From the NCBI GenBank assembly GCA_003640385.1, contig RCAB01000150.1, forward strand, positions 62,001 to 126,000: a stretch of DNA of 64,000 nucleotides, given 5' to 3'. This DNA comes from Setaria digitata (lineage: Eukaryota > Nematoda > Chromadorea > Rhabditida > Setariidae). The notes under the pieces were generated by a model. It worked only from the letters and a program-made list of their open reading frames with translations. It had not been told where the DNA came from and did no database searches. Below, one piece after another: positions 24,142-36,547 of this stretch; the first letter of the stretch is position 1; every line of letters begins with the position of its first letter. A program made the translations under genes and the position numbers.

Positions 24142-24878
24142 ATTATAATTTTCAATTATGATTGTTTTTTTTAAATCAATTTCATTAAAATTTTGTAAAA
24201 GCAACAAGTTCTATTCATTCAATCATATTGTTTTATAATTAAAATTGTTCTTGTGACTATAATAAATATACATTTTGAAAGTTTGCAATTTTTTTTTCGT
24301 CTTAATAAAAAAAAATTTACATTAAATGTCAACAATTTTGGGTAGCAGAGATATTTTCCTATCTGCAATCATTTTGCCCAATCATTCGGGTGGGTAAATT
24401 TTCTGAATTTTTGATTGCTGACCTTATTTTTAGTAGAAAATTATTCCATCCTTTCAACCAATTCATACTAATTTCAGTTGACCCACATCCTATTCCCTTC
24501 CTTTCTTCTAATTTCAGCAATTATCATCACCGATTTTTCACAGCTCTAATTGCATTCCTGAAGTCTATTTGTCGGTTTATAATTAATGATCAGTGAAATC
24601 ACTGCTGCCCAAAAGTTGAACCAGCCTTACGGTCCAAACTTGAAGCAATCCTGTGCTACAATTTTCAATTCATTATCATAAATTTGATTGGTCAAAAATA
24701 CAACAAAATTAGCTTATCATTTTCTCTTGAAGAAAATGAAATTATAACAAAATAAACTTTCTTTTCATTAATTCCAAAATATGTTCCTTTTTCTCAAAGT
24801 TGCTCGATTTTAAGAAATCATTGATATGTTTGTCGTACTACCCTGCTGATATTATCTTATCAGTTAAATGATTTATCA
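24142..24878. other. Intergenic, with GATA motif before the hydrolase
   Basis: Contains the putative polyadenylation signal of the secreted orphan (24261-24266) and an AT-rich spacer. CTTATCAGTT at 24856-24865 (reverse complement AACTGATAAG) lies 14 bp upstream of the hydrolase ATG. No further exon is visible, although an upstream exon carrying a targeting sequence for the hydrolase cannot be excluded. Confidence 0.45.
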
Positions 24879-26725
24879 ATGAATAAATTAGCGCCGGTTG
24901 TTTTGTACTGTCATGGCCTTGGAGCAACAGTACGAGATGGCATAGCATTAGAGGCTAAAAAATTTGTGGAAAGTCGAGGACTACAATTCAAAAGGTCTCA
25001 AAATTTGTTGCAATTTCTAATTTTTACAGTAATAAATTTGAGAAATTTAATTAAAAAAAAAAATTTAGGATGAAAGAAAAATTGAAATTTATTCTGTAAT
25101 TAAATTTTTACAATTTGTTTGTCTTCACAAATTTAAAAAAAAAAAAAATTCAAACCCATTTAATGCCATGTAAATTTAATTTATAACCTCCATTTCAAAT
25201 ATTTCAATTTTTTCTTTCATCTTTTTGATTTTTTTTTTTTTTTAATTGCCAAAAGAAATTTCAAAATAATTTCATAGAAATGCTTTTCTGTTATATTAAA
25301 CCTAGAATTCAATTCTTTCCAATTTTCAATTTCAGTATACAATATCGAGATTCTGAATGCATCGGTCATATTTGGAATGTCGACAATTGGCTTCAAGATT
25401 TATTGGTGAATATTAATGAATGCACCAAACGGCGTCAATTATGCATACTTTTTGGTACAATTCAACTCTATTATTTAATTATCTCTCAAATTTATGACAA
25501 AAAATCAATTAATTCATTTTTTTTTTCAAATTTTTGGAAGTAAATTTTTTAAACGTTCTTATTTTGAATAAAATTTTTAAATTTCTTTTCTGTCTGAAAT
25601 ATTTTTGTTGAGAAAGGTTGGAGTGCTGGATGTCACTGCATACTTCGTGCCACACTACTGAAGCCTAAGGCTATTTGTGGCCTAATGCTCCTATCGCCAG
25701 GTGTTGGGCTCAATTTAAAGTCCTACATTAATGCCATTATGCCACAATATTGGGATGATATTTTGGCTGATAAAAATGTGCCACATCCAACGTTCAGCAA
25801 TACAACTCCCAAAACACTAATCAATCGACAATGCTTGCAGCATTTTGCCGATGTTTGTTTCGCTGATACTAATTTTTTCCTTTTATCATCTCAACAATCT
25901 TATCAGTTCTCGACTAATTTGATCAGTTTTATAAACCTAAAAGAAATATTTCATTTTCCATTTCAAATTTAAGGCATTTTAAATCCAGCAAAATTAATTA
26001 TCAATTCGAATAAATCAAATTTTTTTCAGCAATTTTTAACTCCGAAATTTTAATATCAGCCTAAAATTAAAATTAGCTGTTTCTTTCAGACTTGCGTTAG
26101 CAATCAAATGAAATCAATTGCCATTCATTGTCCAGTAAGAATTATGCACGGATCTGATGATAAAGTAAATTTAAATCTTATTAAAAAGCTTATCATTCAT
26201 GACGACAAACTTTTGCATACATTGAAAAATGGTTCAACAAAATTCAATTATTTTCACTCATATCTATTTGGAAATTGTAAACAATTAAGATAATTAATAC
26301 CAAGCAATTAAAATCGAGAGTGTTGTATGCATCTGCATTTAGGTAGTTCCACTGCGGAATGTGCGAAATTTTAAAAGCAAATTAGAAAGTAATGATGTTA
26401 TCTTATCAGTAATCAATGGTATGGGACATTATTTATCGGTAGGTAGGAATGTTTTCTGTAAAAATTATTCATTAAAATATTTTTTCGGTACAAATTTTTG
26501 CGATATCCTTTTTTTTTTTTTTTTTTTTGTTAATTAAAATTTATTACACGTTTCGACTAGAAATTCATTTCCAATTAAAATATTTTATGAAATTTAATCA
26601 ATTATTTTTAAAGTAAACTTTTTTTTTTCTTTTAGTTAACGATTGAATTTGAAGAATTATTCGATTCACTTCTTCAATCAGTGTACAAATCAATGGAACG
26701 AATGAACGGTCATCGATTTCTATGA
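24879..26725 (+). CDS. ABHD10-like alpha/beta hydrolase
   Basis: Predicted serine hydrolase of the ABHD10 type; in mammals ABHD10 is a mitochondrial esterase acting on acyl glucuronides and S-acylated proteins. Six exons: 24879-24994, 25336-25454, 25617-25852, 26090-26164, 26343-26438, 26636-26725, all GT-AG and in phase, 243 residues. HGLG near residue 12 provides the oxyanion region. The nucleophile elbow GWSAG is at residues 79-83 and spans the second intron. The acid lies in HGSDDK (Asp 180 or 181) and the catalytic His in GMGHYLS (His 211). The stretch from CPVRIMHGSDD to VVPL matches the corresponding ABHD10 region well. The usual mitochondrial presequence is absent from this start, so the location is unknown, or a 5' exon has been missed. 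The triad is complete, so an active enzyme is likely. Confidence 0.85.
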
Positions 26726-27338
26726 TTCATTCTGTTCTTTTGTTTATATTTATTCATTTCCTTTTCTCTTTTTTTGTTCCAACTTTTTAATTAATTAATT
26801 TATTACGTTTTTTTTTTTTTTTGTCATGCAAAATGATCATTAATATCAACGATAGATAGATTCAGTGGAAAGGAATCAACGGTGCGCATTTTTTCTTTCA
26901 TTTAATTAATTAAAAATATCATTAAAATTTTATAAGCTATCAAATTAGTCCCTGTTACTAATTATGATAAATTTGATTAGATTTTTAATTAAGAATTATC
27001 TAGCTTTAGTTTCAATTTCATAGTATTTGTTAATGAGTGAGGGGAAAAAATGACATTTACTATAATGCAATTACAAATTACTGATTAAGTGACAATGAAG
27101 CAGTCAGTTCTTCCTTTCAAAAAAAAAAAAAAAAAAAATTCAATTTTAATCATTTTGTGGTTGAAATTTTAGAGGTTAGCAAACTGCGCAATAATCCAAT
27201 CACAACATATCATATCAATTGAATTGCATTTTTCTCAAATCATCCTAATTGATATTTCATTTCATTGCTGTGATTAAAATTCGTGAACTCTTTTTTTTTT
27301 TTTCTTTTTCTTTTTCTTTCCTATCTCTTTGATGAAGT

Positions 27339-27703
27339 ATTTTTATCAGTCCAAATAGATTTGATCATTTAAATTGTGTAATTTATTTAACATTTAAGCC
27401 GGATGATTATTTTTATCAGGACAGGTGATGAGATATGTTAAGAGCACCCTCTTGCAGAATGATATTGAATGATAGAATGATAGAAGATGCAGAATGATAG
27501 AGATTAGTGATATGAAGTTTATTGAATTGTGTGAGAAAANATTTTTATCAGTCCAAATAGATTTGATCATTTAAATTGTGTAATTTATTTAACATTTAAG
27601 CCGGATGATTATTTTTATCAGGACAGGTGATGAGATATGTTAAGAGGGTGATGCAGAATGATAGAGATTAGTGATATGAAGTTTATTGAATTGTGTGAGA
27701 AAA
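27339..27703. repeat. Direct duplication split by N, copies differ by an indel
   Basis: Bases 27339-27539 (201 bp) are repeated at 27541-27703 (163 bp) across the N at 27540. The second copy lacks about 38 bp present in the first (a segment around caccctcttgcagaatgat), inside a local repeat of gaatgatag. The copies look like two alleles of one locus placed side by side by the assembler. Confidence 0.8.
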
Positions 27704-29740
27704 GTTGGTGTTTGTTTGAGGTGAAAACTAACATGGTTGGTTGCCAGGTAGTGACAAGGTAGTAATGAGGCAATTATCCCTTCTTACCTGTCTATCTACC
27801 TGTGCTATTTAATTGATTGCTATGACAATGTTTCCCGTGTTTTTTTTTTTTTTTTTTACATTCTCTGTAATTTGTTTTGAAATTTATCTGCTTCAAAAAT
27901 TTTTCAAATTTAAACTAAAATTACACTAATTGCAACTAGCATTACACATGCCTATACAATTTCTGTAGTACAATTATTGATAATTTTCATTTGATAATTT
28001 GATATCACATATCGAAAAAAAAATCCCACAGATCTAAAGTCTTCCTACCTCCTCCTCTTCCTTCCTCTTCCCCCCCTAAAAAGGAAAAAAAAAAAAAATA
28101 AAACAAAATAAAATTGATTAAAATAATTAGCGAAAGAGAAAAGATTTTCTTTTTTTTTTTTTTGAAATATTTAGCTTGGAAACGAGTTTATGTTGCTATA
28201 GTAACATTCAACAAAAAAAAAAAAAAAAAAATTTTCACATTCAATGATTTAAAACCTCAGAATCAATCATATTCTTTAAGGACTAAGGACACTTTTTTTT
28301 TAGTGTTTGTCATTTTAAGCTAATGGCTTAACATTTTTTTTTCTTTCATGCTATAGACCGAAAAAAGAACAAACTTTTAGTCCAGGCTAAAATTTGTTTG
28401 TTATTTACGAGGAGAAAAAAAAGATGAATAAATTAAACTTCAAGTAATTTATGATAATGAAATTATAATACTTTTGTTATAATACCTTACTATTTGTGAT
28501 ATTTTTGAAAGTTAAAAAAAGAGAAAAAATCCCTTTTTGCTTTTTTCTTCAAACTTACTCATAGCATTTGTATTTTAAATTTAATTCTCATGGTATTGGG
28601 AAATTTTAGTTTTTTTTTTTCCTTTAAATTTATTTAAATTATTATTTATTTCGTTGTGTTATTCTTATTGTACGATAAATTTTTCTCTTTTTTTTTTTTT
28701 GCATTCTATTTATGAAAAAAAAAAAAAGAGCTGTGTAAAAGAAAAAAGAAATAAATAAAGGGATCATTTTTTAACCGAAGAGAATTAAAAATTCGAAATG
28801 CTTTACATGAGTACTCAATTTTATGCGAATGAAATGTCATCATTTTTTAATGTAAAAATGCACAGAACATTTATTATTCAGAAAAATAAAAAATAAATAT
28901 AAAAGAGAAAGAAAGCCTCGAGGCTTTTAATCATTGGCTCTTACATTTTCATAAATTGTAAACAATTCATCCGTATGAATCGTTTCTAGACTTTATCGGA
29001 TAGGCTTTCATCAGTGAGCCAAGTTTGTAAGCTATTCCAAGTGATATCACTTTTTTTTTTCTTTTTCTTTTTTTTTTTTTGGAAAAAAAATGCAAAAATG
29101 AAAATGTTAGCACCTAAAATTTTCTTTCTAATTTCATTCCAGGATGATTTCGATAAAAAATTTATAACAATGACAGAAAAATTTTCCACTTAATGTGTTG
29201 CAAATAATAAAAATGAAGGAAAAAAAGGAGAAATTTTAAAATGTTAATTTTATTTCTGGCCCATTTTTAATCTCTAATGTGTTTTTTTATCGGTCATTGC
29301 ATGTAATTCGAAGTGTTTTTTATTTGTGAACTATTTTGTTCTTTCTACATTATTTTAATTTATTTCATTCTTTACCTGTGAAATCCATAATAAAATGACC
29401 CTAAAACCTTAAAAATTTTTCAAAATATAAAAATGAAAAAAACTTTAAAAAAAAATTGGAAAATTTTAGAAATGATAAATAGAATAGTAATTTTTCCTAT
29501 TTTTAATTTTGTCTTTGTTAGTAATGCTACAATTTTCCTTCTTGTTTCTTTTTCTTTTTTTTTTTTTTCTTTTTGTTTACTTTAAAAAATTCAACAAGAA
29601 TGAAAAAAAATTAAGTTTAAATTTAAATTTGCACCGAAAATCAATATTTTATATTATAAAAATTAGTAATTCACGTTGCAATATTATCAGGAAGAAGCAG
29701 CTGATGTAGAAAGAGTTTATCCTTTGAAATGCTAAAGCTA

Positions 29741-29835
29741 ATTTCATATTGCGGAAATGAGCGTAACACCGGCGATAGCTCATATTACGAAAAGAATCCT
29801 CCGTATTACGGAAATGTGATTCCGGAAATGAGGTA
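29741..29835. repeat. Degenerate short tandem repeat around attacggaaatg
   Basis: Four related segments follow each other: atattgcggaaatga, atattacgaaaagaa, gtattacggaaatgtga and attccggaaatgagg, spaced 20-40 bp apart. The stretch is clearly richer in G+C than its surroundings. On the minus strand it reads as a short open frame with repeated HFRN-type tetrapeptides, which follows from the repeat and is not evidence of a gene. Confidence 0.55.
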
Positions 29836-30824
29836 GAAATTATAATGCGCAAAGCCAGCTGATTATTTTACTCATAAATTTTTCGCTTAGCGAGCTAATT
29901 TGAGTTGAAAATCTACATTCTGTATGAGTTATTAGTCTCCAATTAAGTATTTTATTTCCAGTTCGAAAACATTTGTCTAGTGCTAGCAACCAATCAATAT
30001 GTTAAACTTTTTGTTTTTTCATTAAATATATATTAATTGCTGTCCTTATCATCCATTATAAATTATTTAGCAACTTTAATTATTTCTCGTTTTTCGTATT
30101 TTCCAGCCATTTTCTCACATTCAACGTATAAAAATCAGTTATCGATATTGTTTGCTTAATAAATTACTATCTACTTGTTATTGTTTGCTGCAAATTAAAT
30201 TCTTCAATAACACTGCAAAACTAAATTATTAAGACTGATCTTAAATATATTAATCTTGACTACATTTAAATCTTTCTCTTAGAAAGAAAAAAAAAAAAAA
30301 AGGAGAAGTTATAAAAAATTTATTTGTACTTGTAAAACATATTTGTCGATGGTTGTTTTAAAATTAATGATTAATACATCCAATTTAATCATTTGTATTT
30401 TACCAAAATTTCGTTTTAAAATTTGAAATAATAAAAATAAAAGTATGTCATAAATTTTGGACCATACCTATTTTAAAAATTTGAAAACTTCAAATGTTTT
30501 TAGCAATAAAATAAAAAATAAAGAAAAAAAGCAAAAAAAAAAATTTAAAGGAAAAACAAAGTTTATTTTATCTCATTTTTGCTATCTGACAATAAAGATA
30601 AATCTGATAAAAATGAGCTGACATTTGTTTATCATTTTATCTCTTGCTTTTTCTTTTTTTTTTTTTCTTTTTTCGATTGTTTTGGGAGCAATTTCAAATT
30701 TTTTTAAATAGTTGTTAAACAACATCGTATTTATTGCTCTCCTATCCTTATATCAACAGTGCATATTGCTATTTTCAATGTAATAACTTTTTTCTTTGCA
30801 AAAATCCATATTAAAGCTATTTAA

Positions 30825-31076
30825 CATTTGTATTGAGTGATGAAATCTTTTTTTTTTTCTTTTTTATTTTTTATTTTTTTATTTTTTTTTTTTCAATTGA
30901 GGTCAATGATAAAGGGTTAAATAGTCATTGTGGAAAAATGATATATGTATNCATTTGTATTGAGTGATGAAATCTTTTTTTTCTTTTTTATTTTTTATTT
31001 TTTTATTTTTTTTTTTTTTTCAATTGAGGTCAATGATAAAGGGTTAAATAGTCATTGTGGAAAAATGATATATGTA
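30825..31076. repeat. About 125-bp direct duplication split by a single N
   Basis: Bases 30825-30950 are repeated at 30952-31076 on either side of the N at 30951. The copies differ only in the length of poly-T runs. This is the same artefact as at 1242, 3032 and 27540. Confidence 0.85.
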
Positions 31077-33368
31077 TATAATTAGCAGTAAAAATAAAAT
31101 TAAAATTCCAGATATTCATTAATGCTGAAATACAATGACAGATCGTAGTTTCTTACAATTTTTATCTGAAGATAATTTGTTGAATTATTTATGAATTGAC
31201 TGGTATTATTTATCCTTTTCTGTATTTAGTTTTGATCCAATATCCCCCGATAATTCTGGCGTTTCCTAGTTTATGGGACATACCGGGATACCGGAAAGAG
31301 AGAAATTGTTGAGGAAGCAAGTTGTTAAGATGAAGAAGAAGGAAAGTATTCTAGAAGTTAAAAGATAATTTCATTCGTTCATTCGTTACCAACCGTTGTT
31401 CGACGGCTGTAAAATTTGGATGATTCATAATGATAATGAAAATATCACTGATTCACTGATGCAATTGATGAGAATGATGATAAGTTATCAGAATGAATTT
31501 CTTTCAAAAACTTCTTTTTACTTCTTTTTTTCTTCCTCTCTCTTTCCTGCTATCTTTTTCTTTTTTTTTAAGGCAGATATTTTAATTGTTTTTTTTTTCG
31601 CTATGAGGAATTTTAATTAATGAAAATTCTAATTAATTAAAAATTTGCTGAAAATTACGTTAGCATAAATTCATTAATTTTCTAATTCCTTTTCTCATTT
31701 CTATCCTTTTTTTTTTCTTAATTTTAATTCCATCAAATAATCCTCTTTTTCCATTTCACTTTTTAAAATATCTTTTTGTAAAATATTGATTTGCTTTTTT
31801 TGTATGAAAAAATTTTTTCAATTTAATTCTTGATGTTTCAATTTTTTTTTTTTTTTTTCTCTTATCAACAGCATATGGACAGAATGATTTTCAAAAAAAC
31901 AATTACTTGAAAAAAAATTGCAGAAAAGATTTTGCGGGAAAAAAAAAATTCTTTTTTTTTGTCCTAAAAAAAGCAATCTTTTATGACTTAAAGTGATATC
32001 GAATCAGCTTCAAAGTGATCAATTTCGAAATGATAACTAATCAGTTTCGGTGTTATCAATTTCAAAAGTAATGCAAAACTCTTGTGGCATCCTTTCTTTC
32101 TGTCTCTAAAAATATTTTACTTCGCATATTTTCCCTTCTCACTCAGACTGAATGTAAAAATAAAAAGTGACTTTTTTTATTCTGTTTTTCTAAGAATTAT
32201 ATTTTTATTTCGTCGTTATTAATCACTTCGTTATTGGAAATTAGCAACAATACTTTGATAAAGTGTTATCATGAAAAAACCCATTAAGCCCTGTTAATTA
32301 GCATATTTATGTCTAATCTTTTATAGCATAACTTAGATAGGTATTGCAATTTTTAGTTAGATAAAACTCTTTGTAAAGGAAGAATTTAATTTTAGTCATT
32401 ATGTGTACATTTTTGATAATTTTCTACGTCCAGTTCACCATTCCCTAAAACATATTATACGAATTCTTAAATGGTATAAATTAGTTTGCTATTCATTTTC
32501 ATGCCATCACAAACTTAACTAATTAAAGCATCTTATCATTTAATAATTAGCATAGGTGTTATCATTCCTTGCCATAGATTTACAAGTGATTTTCTTCAAT
32601 ACTTTGACACTTTCAAGAAATTTCCCGTAATTAGCTGCAATGTTGCCATTTCTCGATTCGCATTTATTTGTTCCTTTAATTAGCTCATCCATAAACTGCT
32701 TTTGTTTTTTACTACTAATATCACATGTTTTTTTTTTTCTCTTTTTTAGAAAGGCACAAGTTTTTATAGGAATCATTTCTGAATATGTTTCATTAACTGC
32801 ATATTTTTCAGTGATAAAAACAGCAAATAACAAAAATTTATTTCTTTTTATTTTTCCATTTTAATATCTTTATGAAAACATCAAATAACCATAAAAAAAT
32901 GATAAAAAGTTACCTGAAATAGTGTTGTAAAAAAAAAAAAACTCCACCACATAACTAACTAATTGAATTTAAAATTAATTTACGTATTTCAAATTTCTTT
33001 GAAATGGAATTCATTCCTTAACTGAAAAAAAAAAAAAAAATTTTCCTTAATATTACGTTTTAAATTTTCCCTGGATATCGATTAAATTTGATATAATATG
33101 TTAAAAAAAAAAAAAAAAAAAGACGGTAATTTGATCACATTAATTAATTAATCCAATTCTTTCTTTAAATTAAATTGAAAATTTCATCATTAAACTCTAA
33201 TCACAAATTACATACCATCATTTGTTGATGAATTTTTGGGGGAACACTGAAATGGCTACGTGCAATTCTCAACATCCATTTCAACATTTTTGAATTTATT
33301 GAAAATGTGTTAGAAATGACTCCAACAGTTCAATGCGAACGGTAACTTTCAGTTTCCTGCACATTTGC

Positions 33369-33473
33369 GTGTGTGTGTGTGTGTGTGCGTGGGTGTGTGT
33401 GTGTGGTCGTGTGTGTGTGTGTGTGGGTGGGTGTGGGTGGGTGTGGGTGTGAGTGTGTGGGTGTGTGTGTGTT
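33369..33473. repeat. GT-rich microsatellite
   Basis: A 105-bp run built on GT with interspersed GGGT and GC variants (gtgtgcgtgggtgtg, gtgtggtcgtgtg, gggtgggtgtggg). It is the longest dinucleotide-type satellite in the window and lies in non-coding DNA. Confidence 0.9.
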
Positions 33474-34229
33474 TTGATGATTCTGTGTTAGCATTATATG
33501 TGCACAGTTAGCTTAGTTTACATTCGAATGTACCCTTCTGTATTTTCACAGCAGTTTTATTTATCTTATAGGAATGATCAAATTTGACAATAATACGACT
33601 TGAATATAAATTTGCTTCTAGGCTAATACTAATATTGTAAGCTAGACTGATAGAAACAAATTAGGCTACATTAACTGCAGATTCATTTTCTTTTTTTTTT
33701 TTTTTTTTTTTTACCCACAAATTAGCAATCTTACATTTAGGCTCATTTTATTCAAAAGCGATGCTGACATCAATCGTTTAGCTAATTGTAAAATGATGAA
33801 TACTTTTTTTTTTTTTTTGGTATTTTAGCTTTAAGTAATTTTAATAAATGCCCTAAATTTCAAACGAATTAAAAATCCAATTGTTAGAGTCGAAGGACGA
33901 AATCGCTGAATAATAGACATCATTAGGATAAGTGATAACGAACTGTCTGATATAAATGAACAAATTGTAGTAATCTGAATAATCGGATCCTTTGCTACAA
34001 ATCTTCCATTTAATTTTCCACTTACCTAAAATACCTTCTCTAGTTTTCCTATGAGTTAATTATCACTCAAGTAGTATATAGTTCCATCATTGGTGATCAG
34101 TTCGCACTGATCGATCTGACCTTTTCAGTGCTCAGAACACTGATCAACACTCTTATTCAGCCATTTTGCTACTGATTTTATAAATTAAAATCATTTCAAA
34201 ATACTAAAGGGACCCATTTCATGTCAGCA

Positions 34230-34310
34230 ATTAATACGTATCTGTGTGTCCGTTTGTTTGTCCGTCTGTCCTTACGTTAATGTCAGTCTGTCTATTTGTC
34301 TATATGTTTC
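34230..34310. repeat. Imperfect GTCT/GTTTGTC tetranucleotide tract
   Basis: The plus strand repeats tgtccgtttgtttgtccg, tctgtcc, cagtctgtctatttgtc and similar pieces over about 80 bp. An open frame of about 85 codons starts here, but its residues (Cys, Val, Phe, Leu) follow from the tract. I do not annotate a gene. Confidence 0.65.
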
Positions 34311-36454
34311 TGCATAAGTTTATAATATGCAATAATAATGCGTGTGACATCTTGGCGACACCAACGTCAGCCAACAGCAACAACAACAACTACATTTGTG
34401 CATATCGGTACAACGCGTCGCGTACTGTTTTCATATTACGCTTATCGCTCCTGCCTGTTTCACGGGTAAATAAGCCAAATCTTTGGGTAATTATGAGGTG
34501 AAAGTTAATGAATTTTCAAACATACATTAGTCCTTAATTAGGATAGTAGTTAGTCAGTCTAATTAATCTTTCGTTTCTAATAAGATTACCTAATTAGCTT
34601 AGCATCTGGTTATTATTTAATGTGGTAAAAACTTTTTTTGGCACTGTCCACCTCCACTCCTTTCCCTTCCTCTATTCATCGCAACAATGTGTTATTCTTG
34701 CACGGAAGAAAATTTTTCAAATGAAATAATCAATCAATAAGATTTTTTTATTGTTATTGTTCTATTGCTCGTTTTTTTTATCATTTACTTTTATTATCAA
34801 TATCAAAGTTTTTTCGTTATTTCTGTTAATTAATTGGATAATTAGAATGATCATTATTGCTATGATCAGATTATTATTGTGCTTAATTAACTCATCCATA
34901 ATAATTGAGCTATTTTATGTGTTTGTTAAAGTAATTAAAAGATTGCTAATTTATCATCATCGTCAGCAAAGCATTTTAATTATTATTCACAAAATAATTT
35001 TTATCATTACTATTTAATCATCTTGATTGTAATTAGCATTTCTGTTATCATGATCACACTTGTTTATTGCATTAATCACTGCTATTTGTCGTCTTATCAT
35101 TAGCACTATTCTCATGACATATCTACTTGTTGTATCAGTTTGCCTTTTTTTTTTTTTTTTTTTTTTTTTTGGCTGGTACGAAGAATAGATCGGTCAAGCG
35201 CATTAAAATCCTGCCATGCTGTAGCTGTCTTATAAGATTTGCAAGGGTTTTTCTAGCCACTAACATCATCAAGCTATTAATAGCCAAATAAGTATAAGCC
35301 TGTTCTATGTAGTCAATATTCAGTAGCCACTCAAATAATCATCTAGTAGTCATTTAAACAGGTAACCAACTAGCTTGCTATAATTATTATTGCTACCTAG
35401 TCAGATAGTTGTGTGGCACTGGTAGTTTTTTTAAAGCTGAAACATAAGTAAATTTTGGCATACATAAGTATTACGATTTTTCCGTTTCATCCATTTTTTT
35501 TTTTTTTTTTTCTGCTAAGAACTAATAATTAAGCAAAATTTCATGAAGAAAAAAGTGTATCGAGAATTGCTATATCATCGATGATTACTTATGTACTAAC
35601 GATAATATTCCATCATTTAAATTTATTTAGTAGTTAATGCTTCACTGTGTAATAGAAAATTTTTAATTTAATGAAATGAATTACATATGCTCCTTGACTG
35701 AAGCCATCGATGATCACAGTTAAATTAAGCTAGTAGCCATGGATGACCATCGTAACAAAATTGAGCTTAATGGCCTTTGAAATACAATCCATTTATTTGC
35801 ATTATCTAAGCTTTCATTCATTCTTTTCTAAGTTTTTTTCTTTTTTTTGTTTGGAAAATTTTTCCATTAAAAAAAAAAAAAGATTTACTACAAATAATTT
35901 GTTATTAGGTTAAATTTTTCCTGCATTTTCCCTCCCCTCCAACCCCCCCCCCCTGTATTTATTTATGTATTAAATGAAGTTTGAAAAATTTTCTTTTTTT
36001 ACTATTTGCGTTTTCATTTTGGCTGTTTTCTAAATTTCCCTTTTCTTTAATATGAAAAAGAATGTGTCTGCATGAATAGTTTCTTCTTTTTCAAATCTCA
36101 TCTTCAAAACCTGAGATTGTTGTCCTTGACGAAAAAAAAATTGTTGTAAATGGAATACAGTGTGATTGTTTTCCCCTAATATCAAATTAGTATCAATTAA
36201 CTAGCATTTTTCAATGAAATTTAAATAAAATTTATTATGAATCTTGTACTGGATAGGTGAAGATAAGAAATCTTATTTGTTCTTTTTTTTTTTAACAATT
36301 AAAATCTTAACACTGAATGGGGCAAATGCGTTCTCAGTGACATCATTTCTTAATGAAATTTGAGGAAAATTAATTGTATTTCTTTCAATTTCAGTAAAAA
36401 AAATTCACGTTTTTCATCCCGATTGCAATTAGTTTTGATTGTGCGTAGCCGTAA

Positions 36455-36547
36455 TGGTACATTCAAATATACGACGTTAAAAGCACAAACGCTAATGGTA
36501 TTTTTGGAAAAGAAATGGCGCAATTATTCGAATCACTCGGTGAAATG
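36455..36547 (+). other. Possible 5' EF-hand exon of the Rab11-FIP gene
   Basis: In one frame this stretch reads YIQIYDVK, then STNANGIFGKE and MAQLFESLGEM, ending at a GT donor (36548) in phase 0, which fits the next supported exon at 46480. The pattern I-Y-D-V-x-S-T-N-A-N-G-I-F-x-x-E lines up with the first EF-hand of human FIP3/FIP4 (V-F then a D-x-D-x-D-G-type loop). The frame has a TAA two codons before YIQ and no AG acceptor in between. So it is a decayed or mis-sequenced exon, the exon starts at the weak acceptor before 36483, or translation begins at the ATG at 36515. Tentative; the intron to 46480 would be about 9.9 kb. Confidence 0.35.

Larger units (their letters stand above)
26726..36454. 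other. Long non-coding stretch, repeats and homopolymers
   Basis: Nearly 10 kb in which I can support no coding exon. It contains two N-marked duplicated joins (27339-27703 and 30825-31076), a GC-richer degenerate repeat (29741-29835), a GT microsatellite (33369-33473), a GTCT-type tract (34230-34310) and many poly-T tracts. Open frames in this stretch are short and composed mainly of low-complexity sequence. It may be intergenic or the upstream part of the Rab11-FIP gene. Confidence 0.45.

Noticed and set aside
34244..34501. Open frame rich in Cys/Val and Asn
   Set aside because: It arises from a GTCT-type repeat followed by a caacaacaac tract; no start context, splice partner or domain.
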